Assembly (NCBI RefSeq): GCF_001896135.2 | Contig: NZ_MPOH02000019.1 | Location: forward strand, 737,929 to 801,928 | Length of the DNA stretch: 64,000 nucleotides | Source: Streptomyces phaeoluteigriseus | GTDB taxonomy: Bacteria; Actinomycetota; Actinomycetes; Streptomycetales; Streptomycetaceae | Direction: 5' to 3' | Shown: positions 17,184-26,594 of the stretch, piece after piece | How the letters are laid out: each line of letters starts with the position of its first letter | Position numbering within the stretch: the first letter of the stretch is position 1 | Program-made: the position numbers and the translations under genes | The notes under the pieces: generated by a model | Database searches by the model: none | What the model was told of the DNA's origin: nothing | The model's input: only the letters and a program-made list of their open reading frames with translations

Positions 17184-17252
17184 GGCCCTCGGCCCGGCTC
17201 CCCGGAGGCGGCGACTCGCTTCCCGGAACGGGGCGGACGGACCGAGTCCGGC

Positions 17253-18958
17253 CTACGCCGTCGACGGGATCGGGTCGCCGCCGCCGTCGGACGGCGGGGC
17301 CGAGCCGCCCGGGTCGGACGGGGACGGGGACGGGTCGGTGGGCGTGGGCTCGGGGCCGGAAGAGGTCGGCGGATCGCTCGGTGTGGGGTCCGTGGAGGGC
17401 GAGGCCGTGGGGGTCGGCTCCGGGTCCGGGGAGGGCGGCGGGCCGCTCGGCGCGGGGTCGGGGTCCGAGGGGGCGGGCGCGACGCCGTAACCCTCGATGG
17501 AGACGACGGCACCGGCCGGGGAGACCGCCACGCGCGCGTGCCAGTGTCCGGCGGGCTCGCGCAGATGGTCGACGTACACCTTGAGAGTGATCGATTCGCC
17601 GGGCTGGAGGGTGCCCGTGGTGCGGCTCAGGTAGAGCCAGGAGGCGCCGGTGGTCGCCGACCAGCGGACCGGCCCTTCCGCTTCCTCGGCCACGGTCAGG
17701 GTGATCAGGGTGGTGTCGCCGCTGTTCCCGGCCGTGACGGACAGCAGGCCCGCGCCCTTGTCGCCGAGTCCGGGGACGCTGATGACCTGCACGGAGACAT
17801 CGGGCTTGGCGCCCTCGGGGAGCCGGGAGCCGGGCCGGGTGCTGGCGTTGCCCGCGTTCTGGTAGCCGCCCGACCCGTCTCCGTCGAGGCCGTCGGGGCC
17901 CTGCGCCTCGCTGGCGGTGGGCGAGCGGCCGTCGGAGTCGGCGGTCGGGGTGCCCCGGTAGGCCGCCCAGAGGGCGAGCACGGGCGCGGCGACGACCGTG
18001 GCGACGACCGTCGTCGTGACGGCACGCGCGCGGAGGCGGTCCCGTCGGGCGGCGCGGTCCTTGGGGTCCATCGGGAAGCCGCGCCGGTCGAAGCGCGGCG
18101 CGGCGGCGCCCCGCGCGCGCGGAAGGCGCGCCAGGGCGGTGTGCAGGGCGGTGCGGGGCGCTTCCAGGACGGGCAGCTCGGCGGGTGTGACCCCGGCGCG
18201 GGCCAGCGGCCGGGGACCGCGCGCTCCGCGGCCCGGCGGCAGCGCGGGCAGTCGTCGACGTGCCGGACGAGTTCGCGACGGAGCGCGGCACTGAGCACGA
18301 GCTGGTGGTCACCGGTGAGGCGGGCCACGCCGGGGCAGCCGCCGGTCTCGACGACGGCCAGGGCGGCACGCGTGCGTTCCACCTCGCAGGCGGCGGAGGA
18401 GAGCAGTTCGCGGGCCGCGGCGACCTCCATGCCGAGAACGGCCGCCACCTCGTGGGCGGCGAGGTGATGCCGCACGGCGAGTTCGAGCGCCTCGCGCTGT
18501 TCCGGGCTGGTGCCGGCGGCCTCCGGCCAGGCGAGCAGGGCGAGTTCGCGCCGCCGCTGCTCCTGGAGGCCGTCGGGCAGGGGCTCGGCGCCGCTCGCCC
18601 TGTGCGCGCTGTGCCGGCCCGGCGCGTGGGTGCCCTGACGCTTCTGCCTGGCCTCGCCGAGCTTGCGCAGGCAGGCCCAGCGGGCCAGGGCGTAGAGCCA
18701 GGCCCTGCGGTCGCCGGCGGCGTCCGGGAGGCGTTGTCGGCGCCGTTCGGCGAGCGCCAGGACGTCGCCGAGGGCCGCTGTGGCGGTGTCGTGGTCGCAC
18801 AGAACGGACAGACAGTAGGTGAACAGGCCGTCCAGGTAGGGCTCGTAGGGAGCGGGTGGGCGCTGCGCGAGCGTGCGCACCGCAGCGCGGTCGCGCGCCT
18901 CCCTGTGCACCCGGTGTGCGCCGGTCGTGCGGGTCGGGGTTTCCGAACTGCTGCTCAT
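17253..18958 (-). CDS. Sigma-like / zinc-finger / TM / BACON-like membrane protein (frameshifted)
   Basis: The N-terminal part (from ATG 18958, or GTG 18961) resembles an ECF sigma factor. PYEPYLDGLFTYCLSVLCDHDTA and DRRAWLYALARWACLRK look like region 2, and EQREALELAVRHHLAAHEVA.. to ARELLSSAACEVER like region 4. An anti-sigma-type zinc motif follows (LVRHVDDCPRCRRAAE). Between about 18203 and 18240 the frame shifts; one added base connects to a segment ending in MDPKDRAARRDRLRARAV. A transmembrane helix (VVATVVAAPVLALWAAY), an extracytoplasmic BACON-like beta domain (ASWLYLSRTTGTLQPGES) and a Pro/Ser/Thr-rich tail complete it. The fused length is about 568 aa. The function is unknown. Confidence 0.68.
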
Positions 18959-19110
18959 CACCCGTGCGACCGTAGGCGCCGCGGAACGACCTCTTCTGCC
19001 CCCTTGAGCCCTTTTAATCCGTACGGGTGAAACGATCCCTCATAAGGGGACAGCAAACGGGAGTCGAGTGGCTCATTCGTGACAGTGGTGGCCGATTCGC
19101 AAGGGGTGGG

Positions 19111-19140
19111 GGTGCCCGGCCGGGGGGATGGCCGGGCACC
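19111..19140. terminator. GC-rich hairpin upstream of radA
   Basis: GGTGCCCGGCC pairs perfectly with GGCCGGGCACC around GGGGGGAT. It lies in the gap between the sigma-like gene and radA, which are transcribed divergently, so it may act as an insulator or a leader structure. No T tract follows. Confidence 0.5.
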
Positions 19141-19279
19141 CTCACCGGCATCCGCCGCGCCGGGGGGCGGACGCGGCGAACGCCATCTCGGAGACCCGTC
19201 TGCCCCGGCGAACCACCTCCATGCACAGCTTCATGCACGGGTTTCTCGCGTTGTCAGACCCGGCGGTTACGGTTTCCCC

Positions 19280-20689
19280 ATGGCTGCCCGTACGAAGACC
19301 ACGAAGGACCGTCCGTCCTACCGCTGCACGGAGTGCGGGTGGCAGACGGCGAAGTGGCTCGGCCGCTGCCCCGAATGCCAGGCCTGGGGCACGGTCGAGG
19401 AGTACGGCGTGCCCGCGGTCCGTACGACGGCGCCCGGCCGCGTCACCACCTCCGCCCTGCCCATCGGCCAGGTCGACGGCCGCCAGGCCACCGCCCGCCC
19501 CACCGGTGTGCCCGAGCTGGACCGCGTCCTGGGCGGCGGCCTGGTTCCGGGCGCGGTCGTCCTGCTGGCCGGTGAGCCGGGCGTCGGCAAGTCCACGCTC
19601 CTGCTCGACGTGGCCGCCAAGGCCGCGAGCGACGAGCACCGCACGCTGTACGTCACGGGTGAGGAGTCGGCGAGCCAGGTCCGGCTGCGGGCCGACCGCA
19701 TCGGCGCCATCCACGACCACCTGTACCTCGCCGCGGAGACCGATCTGGCCACCGTCCTCGGCCACTTGGACGCCGTGAAGCCGTCCCTGCTGATCGTCGA
19801 CTCGGTGCAGACGGTGGCCTCCCCGGAGATCGACGGCGCCCCCGGCGGCATGGCGCAGGTCCGCGAGGTCGCCGGCGCGCTGATCCGCGCCTCGAAGGAG
19901 CGCGGCATGTCCACGCTGCTGGTGGGCCATGTCACCAAGGACGGCGCGATCGCCGGCCCGCGCCTCCTCGAACACCTCGTGGACGTCGTCCTGTCCTTCG
20001 AGGGCGACCGGCACGCGCGCCTGCGTCTCGTGCGAGGCGTCAAGAACCGCTACGGCGCCACCGACGAGGTCGGTTGCTTCGAACTGCACGACGAGGGCAT
20101 CACGGGCCTTACCGACCCAAGCGGACTTTTCCTGACCCGTCGTGACGAACCGGTCTCCGGTACCTGTCTGACGGTCACCCTCGAGGGCCGCCGCCCCCTG
20201 GTCGCCGAAGTGCAGGCACTCACCGTCGATTCCCAGATCCCGTCCCCCCGCCGCACCACGTCGGGCCTCGAGACCTCCCGCGTCTCGATGATGCTCGCGG
20301 TCCTGGAGCAGCGGGGCAGGATCAGCGCGCTCGGCAAGCGGGACATCTACTCCGCGACGGTCGGCGGCGTGAAGCTCTCCGAGCCCGCGGCGGACCTGGC
20401 GATCGCCCTCGCGCTGGCCTCCGCGGCGAGCGACACCCCCCTGCCGAAGAACCTCGTCGCGATCGGCGAAGTGGGGCTCGCGGGCGAGGTCAGACGGGTT
20501 ACGGGCGTCCAGCGCAGACTGGCCGAGGCGCACCGCCTGGGCTTCACGCACGCGCTCGTGCCGAGCGATCCCGGCAAGGTCCCGGCGGGGATGAAGGTCC
20601 TCGAAGTGGCGAACATGGGGGAGGCTCTGAGGGTGCTCCCGCGCTCCCGTCAGCGAGAGGCCCCGCGGGAGTCGGAGCAGCGCCGGTAG
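19280..20689 (+). CDS. radA: DNA repair protein RadA (Sms)
   Basis: The 469-aa protein is a RecA-like ATPase and branch-migration helicase that processes recombination intermediates. It has an N-terminal zinc finger (Cys16, Cys19, Cys30, Cys33), Walker A GEPGVGKST at 98-106, the RadA-specific KNRYG motif in VRGVKNRYGATDE (KNRFG in many homologues), and the C-terminal Lon-protease-like domain (VGGVKLSEPAADLAIALAL). The length is typical (450-480 aa). ATG 19280 starts the conserved N-terminus. It is followed by disA with an 81-bp gap, the gene order common in actinobacteria and Firmicutes, linking repair to c-di-AMP signalling. Confidence 0.96.
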   Translation: MAARTKTTKDRPSYRCTECGWQTAKWLGRCPECQAWGTVEEYGVPAVRTTAPGRVTTSALPIGQVDGRQATARPTGVPELDRVLGGGLVPGAVVLLAGEPGVGKSTLLLDVAAKAASDEHRTLYVTGEESASQVRLRADRIGAIHDHLYLAAETDLATVLGHLDAVKPSLLIVDSVQTVASPEIDGAPGGMAQVREVAGALIRASKERGMSTLLVGHVTKDGAIAGPRLLEHLVDVVLSFEGDRHARLRLVRGVKNRYGATDEVGCFELHDEGITGLTDPSGLFLTRRDEPVSGTCLTVTLEGRRPLVAEVQALTVDSQIPSPRRTTSGLETSRVSMMLAVLEQRGRISALGKRDIYSATVGGVKLSEPAADLAIALALASAASDTPLPKNLVAIGEVGLAGEVRRVTGVQRRLAEAHRLGFTHALVPSDPGKVPAGMKVLEVANMGEALRVLPRSRQREAPRESEQRR

Positions 20690-20770
20690 ACTTTGCCCAG
20701 GTCTCGCCCGTCCGTACGAACCGAGTGCGCGAAACGGGAGCACCACAGAACCTGTGACCGGAGGAGTGCA

Positions 20771-21895
20771 GTGGCAGCCAACGACCGGGCGGCAGCTCCC
20801 GGAAAGTCCGGTGGGAGTTCCGGTGCCGAAGGCCTGATGCGCGCCGCGCTGAGCGCGGTGGCTCCCGGCACGGCCCTGCGCGACGGCCTGGAAAGGGTTC
20901 TCCGCGGCAACACCGGCGGACTCATCGTGCTCGGTTCCGACAAGACGGTCGAGACGATGTGCACGGGCGGCTTCGTCCTGGACGTCGAGTTCACGGCCAC
21001 GCGCCTGCGGGAGCTGTGCAAGCTCGACGGCGGCATCGTGGTCTCCTCCGACCTGTCCAAGATCCTTCGGGCCGGCGTCCAACTGGTGCCGGACCCCACC
21101 ATCCCCACGGAGGAGACCGGCACCCGCCACCGCACGGCGGACCGCGTCAGCAAGCAGGTCGGCTACCCCATCGTCTCGGTCTCGCAGTCCATGCGCCTGA
21201 TCGCGCTCTACGTCGACGGCCAGCGCCGCGTCCTGGAGGACTCCGCGGCGATCCTGTCCCGCGCGAACCAGGCGCTCGCGACCCTGGAGCGCTACAAGCT
21301 CCGCCTGGACGAGGTCGCGGGAACGTTGTCAGCGCTGGAGATCGAGGACCTGGTGACGGTCCGGGACGTCTCGGCGGTGGCGCAGCGCCTGGAGATGGTG
21401 CGCCGCATCGCCACCGAAATCGCCGAATACGTGGTCGAACTGGGCACCGACGGACGTCTCCTCTCCCTCCAGCTCGACGAGTTGATCGCGGGCGTGGAGC
21501 CGGAGCGTGAGCTGGTGGTCCGCGACTATGTTCCGGAGCCCACGGCCAAGCGCTCCCGCACGGTCGACGAGGCGCTGTACGAGCTGAACGCGCTCAGCCA
21601 CGCGGAGCTTCTCGAAATGTCCACGGTGGCCCGTGCGTTGGGCTACACCGGCTCCCCCGAGGCGCTCGACTCCGCGGTCTCACCGCGCGGTTTCCGCCTG
21701 CTGGCCAAGGTTCCCCGCCTCCCCGGCGCCATCATCGACCGCCTGGTGGAGCACTTCGGCGGCCTCCAGAAGCTCCTCGCGGCGAGCGTCGACGACCTTC
21801 AGACGGTCGACGGCGTTGGCGAGGCACGGGCGCGCAGCGTGCGCGAAGGGCTGTCGCGGCTGGCGGAGTCGTCGATCCTGGAGCGGTACGTCTGA
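20771..21895 (+). CDS. disA: DNA integrity scanning protein DisA, diadenylate cyclase
   Basis: The 374-aa enzyme condenses two ATP into cyclic di-AMP and slows at branched DNA. The catalytic DAC domain shows the DGA-type motif as LDGGIVVSS (86-88 Asp-Gly-Gly, where many homologues have Asp-Gly-Ala) and the RHR motif at 119-121 (GTRHRTADR). Helical and C-terminal helix-hairpin-helix DNA-binding domains follow (VDDLQTVDGVGEARARSV). GGAGGAG at 20760-20766 supports GTG 20771. In Streptomyces c-di-AMP affects osmotic stress and cell-wall hydrolase expression. It is the downstream partner of radA. Confidence 0.96.
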   Translation: MAANDRAAAPGKSGGSSGAEGLMRAALSAVAPGTALRDGLERVLRGNTGGLIVLGSDKTVETMCTGGFVLDVEFTATRLRELCKLDGGIVVSSDLSKILRAGVQLVPDPTIPTEETGTRHRTADRVSKQVGYPIVSVSQSMRLIALYVDGQRRVLEDSAAILSRANQALATLERYKLRLDEVAGTLSALEIEDLVTVRDVSAVAQRLEMVRRIATEIAEYVVELGTDGRLLSLQLDELIAGVEPERELVVRDYVPEPTAKRSRTVDEALYELNALSHAELLEMSTVARALGYTGSPEALDSAVSPRGFRLLAKVPRLPGAIIDRLVEHFGGLQKLLAASVDDLQTVDGVGEARARSVREGLSRLAESSILERYV

Positions 21896-21995
21896 GGCGA
21901 GACGGTATGTGTGGTGCCCGTGAGGCGGCACGGGCGACCGTGCCCCGAACCGGACTCGACAGCCGTGCCGCTCCGGACAGCCCCGTCGCCCCGCC

Positions 21996-22817
21996 TCAGT
22001 CCTGATCGAGCACGAACGACGTCTGCGCCTTCGCGAACCCGGGCGCCTTCGCCTCCACCAGGTACGTGCCGGCCCCGGCGCTTCCCGCCGGAGGCGTCGC
22101 GCACTCCGGCGCACTCCGCTTCCGGTCCCACGTCACGGTGTAGGTGAAGCTGCCCTCGGCCGGCACCCGGTACAGCAGGCTCGCGGACCCCTTGGGGCAG
22201 TCGGCCGACGACCAGTAGTCCTCGGCGCCACCGGCCTGTGTGATCGTCAACACCGCGTTCTTCGGCCCGAGATCGACCTTGCAGTCACTCCCGGAGGAGT
22301 TCTTCGCCGTCAGCCGGAACATGGGCGTCTGGTCCGGCGAGTACGTGTTGCGGACACTGCGCAGGCTCAACGTGACGACGCTGGCGGTGCAGTTGGGCAG
22401 CGTCGTACCGGCCGGCAGTGTCGTACCCGACCCGCTGCCGTCGGCACCGCCGCCGGAACCACCGGATCCCGCCGAACCGGCGCCGCCCGTGCCCCCGCCG
22501 CCGGACCCGGCACCGTCGCCGGCGCCGGTCTCCGAGCCCGTCTCCGAGCCCGAACCGGAGCCGCCGGTGTCCTCGTCGCCCGACTCGTCCCGCCCGCCGG
22601 GGTTTTGACTGATCGCGGGCCCGGAGCCGGAAGGGCCCGGGGTGATGGAGGAGGCGGGATTCTTGCCGTCGGAGCCGTCCGCCCCGTTCTTGCCGCCACC
22701 CCCGCCCGAGCTGACCACCCACGTGATCAGCAACGCCAACAGGGCGAGCACGGACAGCAGTACGACCCTCCGTCGCCAGTAGATGGAGGAGGGAAGCGGC
22801 CCGACCGGATTGCGCAT
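21996..22817 (-). CDS. Membrane-anchored secreted protein with Gly/Ser-rich linker
   Basis: The 273-aa product has a short cytoplasmic N-terminus, one transmembrane helix (VVLLSVLALLALLITWVV, residues about 18-36), a very low-complexity Gly/Ser/Asp linker and a C-terminal extracytoplasmic domain. That domain has four cysteines (TLPNCTASV, GSDCKVDLG, SADCPKGS, PECATPP) and an immunoglobulin-like beta pattern. The cysteines may form disulfides. The function is unknown. The start at ATG 22817 is preceded by an in-frame GTG nine bases upstream (22826). It converges on disA. Confidence 0.78.
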   Translation of the reverse strand: MRNPVGPLPSSIYWRRRVVLLSVLALLALLITWVVSSGGGGGKNGADGSDGKNPASSITPGPSGSGPAISQNPGGRDESGDEDTGGSGSGSETGSETGAGDGAGSGGGGTGGAGSAGSGGSGGGADGSGSGTTLPAGTTLPNCTASVVTLSLRSVRNTYSPDQTPMFRLTAKNSSGSDCKVDLGPKNAVLTITQAGGAEDYWSSADCPKGSASLLYRVPAEGSFTYTVTWDRKRSAPECATPPAGSAGAGTYLVEAKAPGFAKAQTSFVLDQD

Positions 22818-23138
22818 AGATCCCACGGCGCAAACTGTACGAGAGATCCTTGCGTTACCCGGCCCCACCCGCCGCCTGCACCACAACTTTTCCGGATCAT
22901 CATCCCGGATACGGCTGTCCGGGTGCCCACTTGAGACTCTCGCGCGCCCGCGCGGTCGCGGGCCGTGACATCGGTGCCGCGCGCCGGACACGGTCCGTGA
23001 CGGCGCACTCCTGCGCCGAGCGCCCCTCGCGCTCCGGCCGCGCCGGCCGCCCACGCGCGCGGATTCCTCTCGCGCCCCCGCCCCACCGGTGGCGGTACGC
23101 GCGCGTGCCCCTCCGCGCATGGCAGGATCGGAAGGGCC
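22818..23138. other. Divergent intergenic region (membrane protein / mutY)
   Basis: The 321-bp divergent gap becomes very rich in GCGCG words toward mutY. It should hold both promoters. I see no convincing -10/-35 pair, no repeat family and no coding sequence. Confidence 0.4.
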
Positions 23139-24128
23139 ATGACTGCGCCCACGAAGCCCCCGCACCACAGCCCCGCCGACACCGTCTCCGGCCCGCCCAC
23201 CGGAGAACAGCCGCCCCCGGCCACGACCGACCCGACGACCACCGGACGGGCCTCCGGCACGCGCCTGCACTCCCCCGTCATCGACTGGTTCGAGGACCAC
23301 GCCCGCGACCTGCCCTGGCGGCGCCCCGAGGCAGGTGCCTGGGGTGTGATGGTCAGCGAGTTCATGCTCCAGCAGACGCCGGTCAGCCGCGTCCTGCCGG
23401 TCTACGAGCAGTGGCTCGCCCGCTGGCCGCGCCCCGCCGACCTGGCCGCCGAGGCTCCCGGCGAGGCCGTACGCGCGTGGGGCCGGCTCGGCTATCCGCG
23501 GCGCGCCCTGCGGCTGCACGGCGCCGCGGTGGCCATAACGGAACGCCACGGCGGCGACGTACCGGCGGACCACGCGCAACTGCTGGCGTTGCCCGGCATC
23601 GGCGAGTACACGGCCGCCGCAGTCGCCTCGTTCGCCTACGGGCAGCGGCACGCCGTCCTGGACACCAACGTCCGCCGGGTGTTCGCGCGCGCGGTCACCG
23701 GGGTGCAGTACCCGCCGAACGCCACCACGGCCGCCGAGCGCAAGCTGGCGCGCGCCCTGCTGCCCGAGGACGAGAAGGTCGCCGCGCGCTGGGCCGCCGC
23801 GTCCATGGAACTGGGCGCGCTGGTCTGCACGGCACGGAACGAGACCTGCCACCGCTGTCCGATCGCCGCCCAGTGCGCATGGCGGCTCGCGGGCAAGCCG
23901 GAACACGACGGTCCGGCGCGTCGCGGTCAGACGTACGCCGGTACGGACCGGCAGGTGCGCGGCAAACTGCTCGCCGTCCTGAGGGAGGCCCGTACGCCCG
24001 TGCCGCAGGCGGCACTGGACCGCGTGTGGCACGAGCCGGTGCAACGCGCGCGTGCGCTGGACGGCCTCGTCGCGGACGGCCTGGTGGAGCCGCTGGTGGG
24101 CGGCCTGTACCGGCTGCCGCTCACCTGA
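23139..24128 (+). CDS. mutY: A/G-specific adenine DNA glycosylase
   Basis: The 329-aa enzyme removes adenine mispaired with 8-oxoguanine. After a Pro/Thr-rich N-terminal extension, the HhH-GPD core shows PWRRPEAGAWGVMVSEFMLQ, the helix-hairpin-helix LLALPGIGEYTAAAV with the catalytic Asp in AVLDTNVRRV, and the iron-sulfur cluster motif C-x6-C-x2-C-x5-C (CTARNETCHRCPIAAQC). The C-terminal lesion-recognition domain is short, as in other actinobacterial MutY. ATG 23139 precedes the conserved core by about 40 residues. Confidence 0.94.
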   Translation: MTAPTKPPHHSPADTVSGPPTGEQPPPATTDPTTTGRASGTRLHSPVIDWFEDHARDLPWRRPEAGAWGVMVSEFMLQQTPVSRVLPVYEQWLARWPRPADLAAEAPGEAVRAWGRLGYPRRALRLHGAAVAITERHGGDVPADHAQLLALPGIGEYTAAAVASFAYGQRHAVLDTNVRRVFARAVTGVQYPPNATTAAERKLARALLPEDEKVAARWAAASMELGALVCTARNETCHRCPIAAQCAWRLAGKPEHDGPARRGQTYAGTDRQVRGKLLAVLREARTPVPQAALDRVWHEPVQRARALDGLVADGLVEPLVGGLYRLPLT

Positions 24129-24430
24129 CGCACGGCCAGTTCACAGGTGAGCCGACGAGGCGGGGGCCGTCACCGGGCTTCTGTCACAGTCGACCGGCGA
24201 ACGAATCATCCCGAACCGGCAGCATCGGGCTGTCTTCCTTACCCCTGACCCGCCTCCGTTACACAACCGACGGACAGCCGACTGCTAGCCGCAGGCTGCC
24301 TCGGACAGTGCCGTGACAACACCTCCGTAGCTTCATTTGCGTGCCCGACAGCGACACGCGGGCCGCAGACCACGAGCGGGAGACCGGCGGACGACAGCCA
24401 GCCGGAACGGGGATACGGAGGCGGTTGATC
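24129..24430 (+). promoter_or_regulatory. sigE promoter region
   Basis: This 302-bp non-coding region separates mutY from sigE. In S. coelicolor the sigE operon promoter in this position is activated by the CseB response regulator. I cannot assign the -35, -10 or CseB box with confidence. GGAG at 24417-24420 is the sigE ribosome site. Confidence 0.5.
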
Positions 24431-24973
24431 ATGGCGCACGGAGAGGTGCTCGAGTTCGAGGAGTACGTCCGCACCCGGCAGGACGCACTGCTGCGCAGTG
24501 CCCGCCGCCTGGTCCCGGACCCGGTGGACGCGCAGGACCTCCTCCAGACCGCCCTGGCGCGGACGTACGGCCGCTGGGACGGCATCGCCGACAAGCGACT
24601 GGCGGACGCCTATCTGCGCCGGGTCATGATCAACACGCGGACCGAGTGGTGGCGGGCCCGCAAGCTGGAGGAAGTCCCCACCGAGCAGTTGCCGGACGCC
24701 AGCGTGCAGGACTCCACCGAGCAACACGCGGACCGCGCCCTGCTGATGGACGCCATGAAGGTGCTCGCTCCGAAGCAGCGCAGTGTCGTCGTGCTGCGAC
24801 ACTGGGAGCAGATGTCCACGGAGGAGACGGCCACCGCCCTCGGCATGTCGGCCGGTACGGTCAAGAGCACGCTGCACCGGGCGCTCGCCCGGCTCCGCGA
24901 GGAGCTGGAAGCCCGCGATCTGGACGCACGCGCGCTGGAGCGTGAGGAGCGGGAGCGTTGCACGGCGGCCTGA
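24431..24973 (+). CDS. sigE: ECF RNA polymerase sigma factor SigE
   Basis: The 180-aa sigma factor directs the cell-envelope stress response. Region 2 is recognisable in DALLRSARRLVPDPVDAQDLLQ and in RLADAYLRRVMINTRTEWWR, and region 4 in LAPKQRSVVVLRHWEQMSTE followed by ATALGMSAGTVKSTLHRAL. It matches the SigE group from memory almost residue for residue. ATG 24431 has GGAG 10 nt upstream. It is the first gene of sigE-cseA-cseB-cseC and overlaps cseA by 16 bp. In this system SigE activity is set by transcription through CseB/CseC, not by an anti-sigma factor. Confidence 0.96.
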   Translation: MAHGEVLEFEEYVRTRQDALLRSARRLVPDPVDAQDLLQTALARTYGRWDGIADKRLADAYLRRVMINTRTEWWRARKLEEVPTEQLPDASVQDSTEQHADRALLMDAMKVLAPKQRSVVVLRHWEQMSTEETATALGMSAGTVKSTLHRALARLREELEARDLDARALEREERERCTAA

Positions 24974-25620
24974 CCGAGGCCGGGCCCCCACCGGCCCGAG
25001 GCACTTTCCAGGCGGTGATCGCGGCAGTGGCCGTGCTCACCGCCCTCGGCCTTTTCCTGTCCTCGTGCGCCACCGGCGGCACCGGCGCCCGCGACGAGGG
25101 CCCGGCGCACGCCGGAGCGGTCGCCGGCACCACCGCCTCCCCGTCGGGCACCCCCACCGACGTCCCCGACCGCACCGACGCCGTCCGGCTCGTCAAGGAC
25201 GACCCCGAGGTCTCGGAGGAGGTCAAGCGCGAGCTGAAACCCTGCCTCGGCGACGAGTACCCGGTCGACGTCTCCTTCGGCGATCTCACCGGCGGCGCCG
25301 AGACGGACGTCGTCGTCAACGTGCTGACCTGTGGTGACGCGGTCGGGGTCGGGGCATATGTGTACCGGGAGACGAGTGGCCGGTACGAGAACGTCTTCAA
25401 GGCCGAGGAACCCCCGGTCTACGCCGAGATCGACCGCGGCGACCTGGTGGTGACCAAACAGGTGTACGAGAAGGGCGACCCCGTCTCCAGCCCCTCCGGC
25501 GAGAACGTGATCACGTACCGCTGGACGAGCGCGGGCCGCTTCGTCAAGGAATACAGCTGGCACAACGACTACAGCAGCGTCGTCGGCGAGGATGCGACGC
25601 CGGTGCCGGAGAGCGGCTGA
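24958..25620 (+). CDS. cseA: Lipoprotein CseA
   Basis: The 220-aa product has a lipoprotein signal peptide: a hydrophobic stretch VIAAVAVLTALGLFLSSC ending in the lipobox LSSC. A disordered Thr/Pro-rich linker and a mature domain with two cysteines (KPCLGDE, VLTCGDAV) follow. In S. coelicolor CseA is a membrane lipoprotein that dampens signalling through the CseB/CseC pair. The likely start is TTG 24958, inside sigE, with GAGGAG at 24944-24949 giving correct spacing; no ATG or GTG lies in frame before the signal peptide. Translation is therefore coupled to sigE. Confidence 0.9.
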   Translation: MHGGLTEAGPPPARGTFQAVIAAVAVLTALGLFLSSCATGGTGARDEGPAHAGAVAGTTASPSGTPTDVPDRTDAVRLVKDDPEVSEEVKRELKPCLGDEYPVDVSFGDLTGGAETDVVVNVLTCGDAVGVGAYVYRETSGRYENVFKAEEPPVYAEIDRGDLVVTKQVYEKGDPVSSPSGENVITYRWTSAGRFVKEYSWHNDYSSVVGEDATPVPESG

Positions 25621-25643
25621 CGGACCGGACTCGGTACTTCGAA

Positions 25644-25691
25644 ACTCGGCGACTCGATGACTCGGCGACTCGGCGACTCGGCGACTCGGCG
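25644..25691. repeat. Octanucleotide tandem repeat between cseA and cseB
   Basis: Six head-to-tail copies of ACTCGGCG, one of them varied to ACTCGATG, lie in the 260-bp gap between cseA and cseB. The unit is not a multiple of three and no gene crosses it. Copy number could vary among strains. Confidence 0.9.
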
Positions 25692-25880
25692 AAAGAAATC
25701 TTCTGTCGCGTGAACCGTTCGGGCCTCCCGGACCGATGAACCAGTGAACGGACCAGGCTCTCCGGGCGTCCCACCTAGGGACAGCCTGACAGCGCACCGA
25801 CAGACGGAGCGGACACGCCGGCACGGCGGGCCCGCAAGCACAGCACATCCACGACACCACTGAGGACTGAGAGCACCGGG

Positions 25881-26582
25881 ATGGCAGACCAGACACACGT
25901 CCTGTTCGTCGAGGACGACGACGTCATCCGCGAGGCCACCCAGCTAGCCCTGGAGCGGGACGGCTTCGTGGTCACCGCGATGCCCGACGGCCTGTCCGGT
26001 CTGGAGGCATTCCGGGCGGACCGCCCCGACATCGCCCTGCTGGACGTCATGGTGCCCGGACTGGACGGCGTGAGCCTGTGCCGCCGCATCCGGGACGAGT
26101 CGACCGTGCCGGTGATCATGCTCTCCGCTCGTGCCGACTCCATCGACGTCGTCCTCGGCCTGGAGGCCGGCGCCGACGACTATGTGACCAAGCCGTTCGA
26201 CGGCGCCGTCCTGGTCGCCCGCATCCGTGCGGTGCTGCGCCGGTTCGGGCACGCGGGCGGGCCCGACCGCGGGGAGGCGGAGTCCTCCGCCGCCGGGGGT
26301 GTGCTGACCTTCGGCGACCTGGAGATCGACACCGAGGGCATGGAGGTGCGCCGGGCCGGGCAGCCGGTCGCGCTCACTCCGACCGAGATGCGCCTGCTGC
26401 TGGAGTTCTCCTCCGCGCCGGGCACGGTCCTCTCGCGGGACAAGCTGCTCGAGCGGGTGTGGGACTACGGCTGGGGTGGTGACACCCGTGTCGTCGACGT
26501 CCATGTGCAGCGGCTGCGGACGAAGATCGGCCAGGACCGTATCGAGACGGTCCGCGGCTTCGGCTACAAACTGAAGGCCTGA
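25881..26582 (+). CDS. cseB: Response regulator CseB (OmpR family)
   Basis: The 233-aa protein has a receiver domain and a winged-helix DNA-binding domain. The receiver has the acidic pocket VEDDD, phospho-acceptor Asp in IALLDVMVPGLDG (about residue 54), Thr/Ser switch in VIMLSAR and Lys in YVTKPFD. The output domain has LTPTEMRLLLEF and DVHVQRLRTKIG. CseB activates the sigE promoter when phosphorylated by CseC in response to envelope stress such as cell-wall antibiotics. It starts at ATG 25881 and is separated from cseC by 12 bp. Confidence 0.95.
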   Translation: MADQTHVLFVEDDDVIREATQLALERDGFVVTAMPDGLSGLEAFRADRPDIALLDVMVPGLDGVSLCRRIRDESTVPVIMLSARADSIDVVLGLEAGADDYVTKPFDGAVLVARIRAVLRRFGHAGGPDRGEAESSAAGGVLTFGDLEIDTEGMEVRRAGQPVALTPTEMRLLLEFSSAPGTVLSRDKLLERVWDYGWGGDTRVVDVHVQRLRTKIGQDRIETVRGFGYKLKA

Positions 26583-26594
26583 GCGGACAGGGGT

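Noticed and set aside
18962..19279. Small protein gene beginning MKRSLIRGQQ upstream of radA
   Set aside because: The frame runs through the hairpin at 19111-19140 and into radA out of frame, with no similarity; it is probably leader DNA.
25644..25691. CRISPR-like array
   Set aside because: Units are 8 bp with no spacers; it is a simple tandem repeat.
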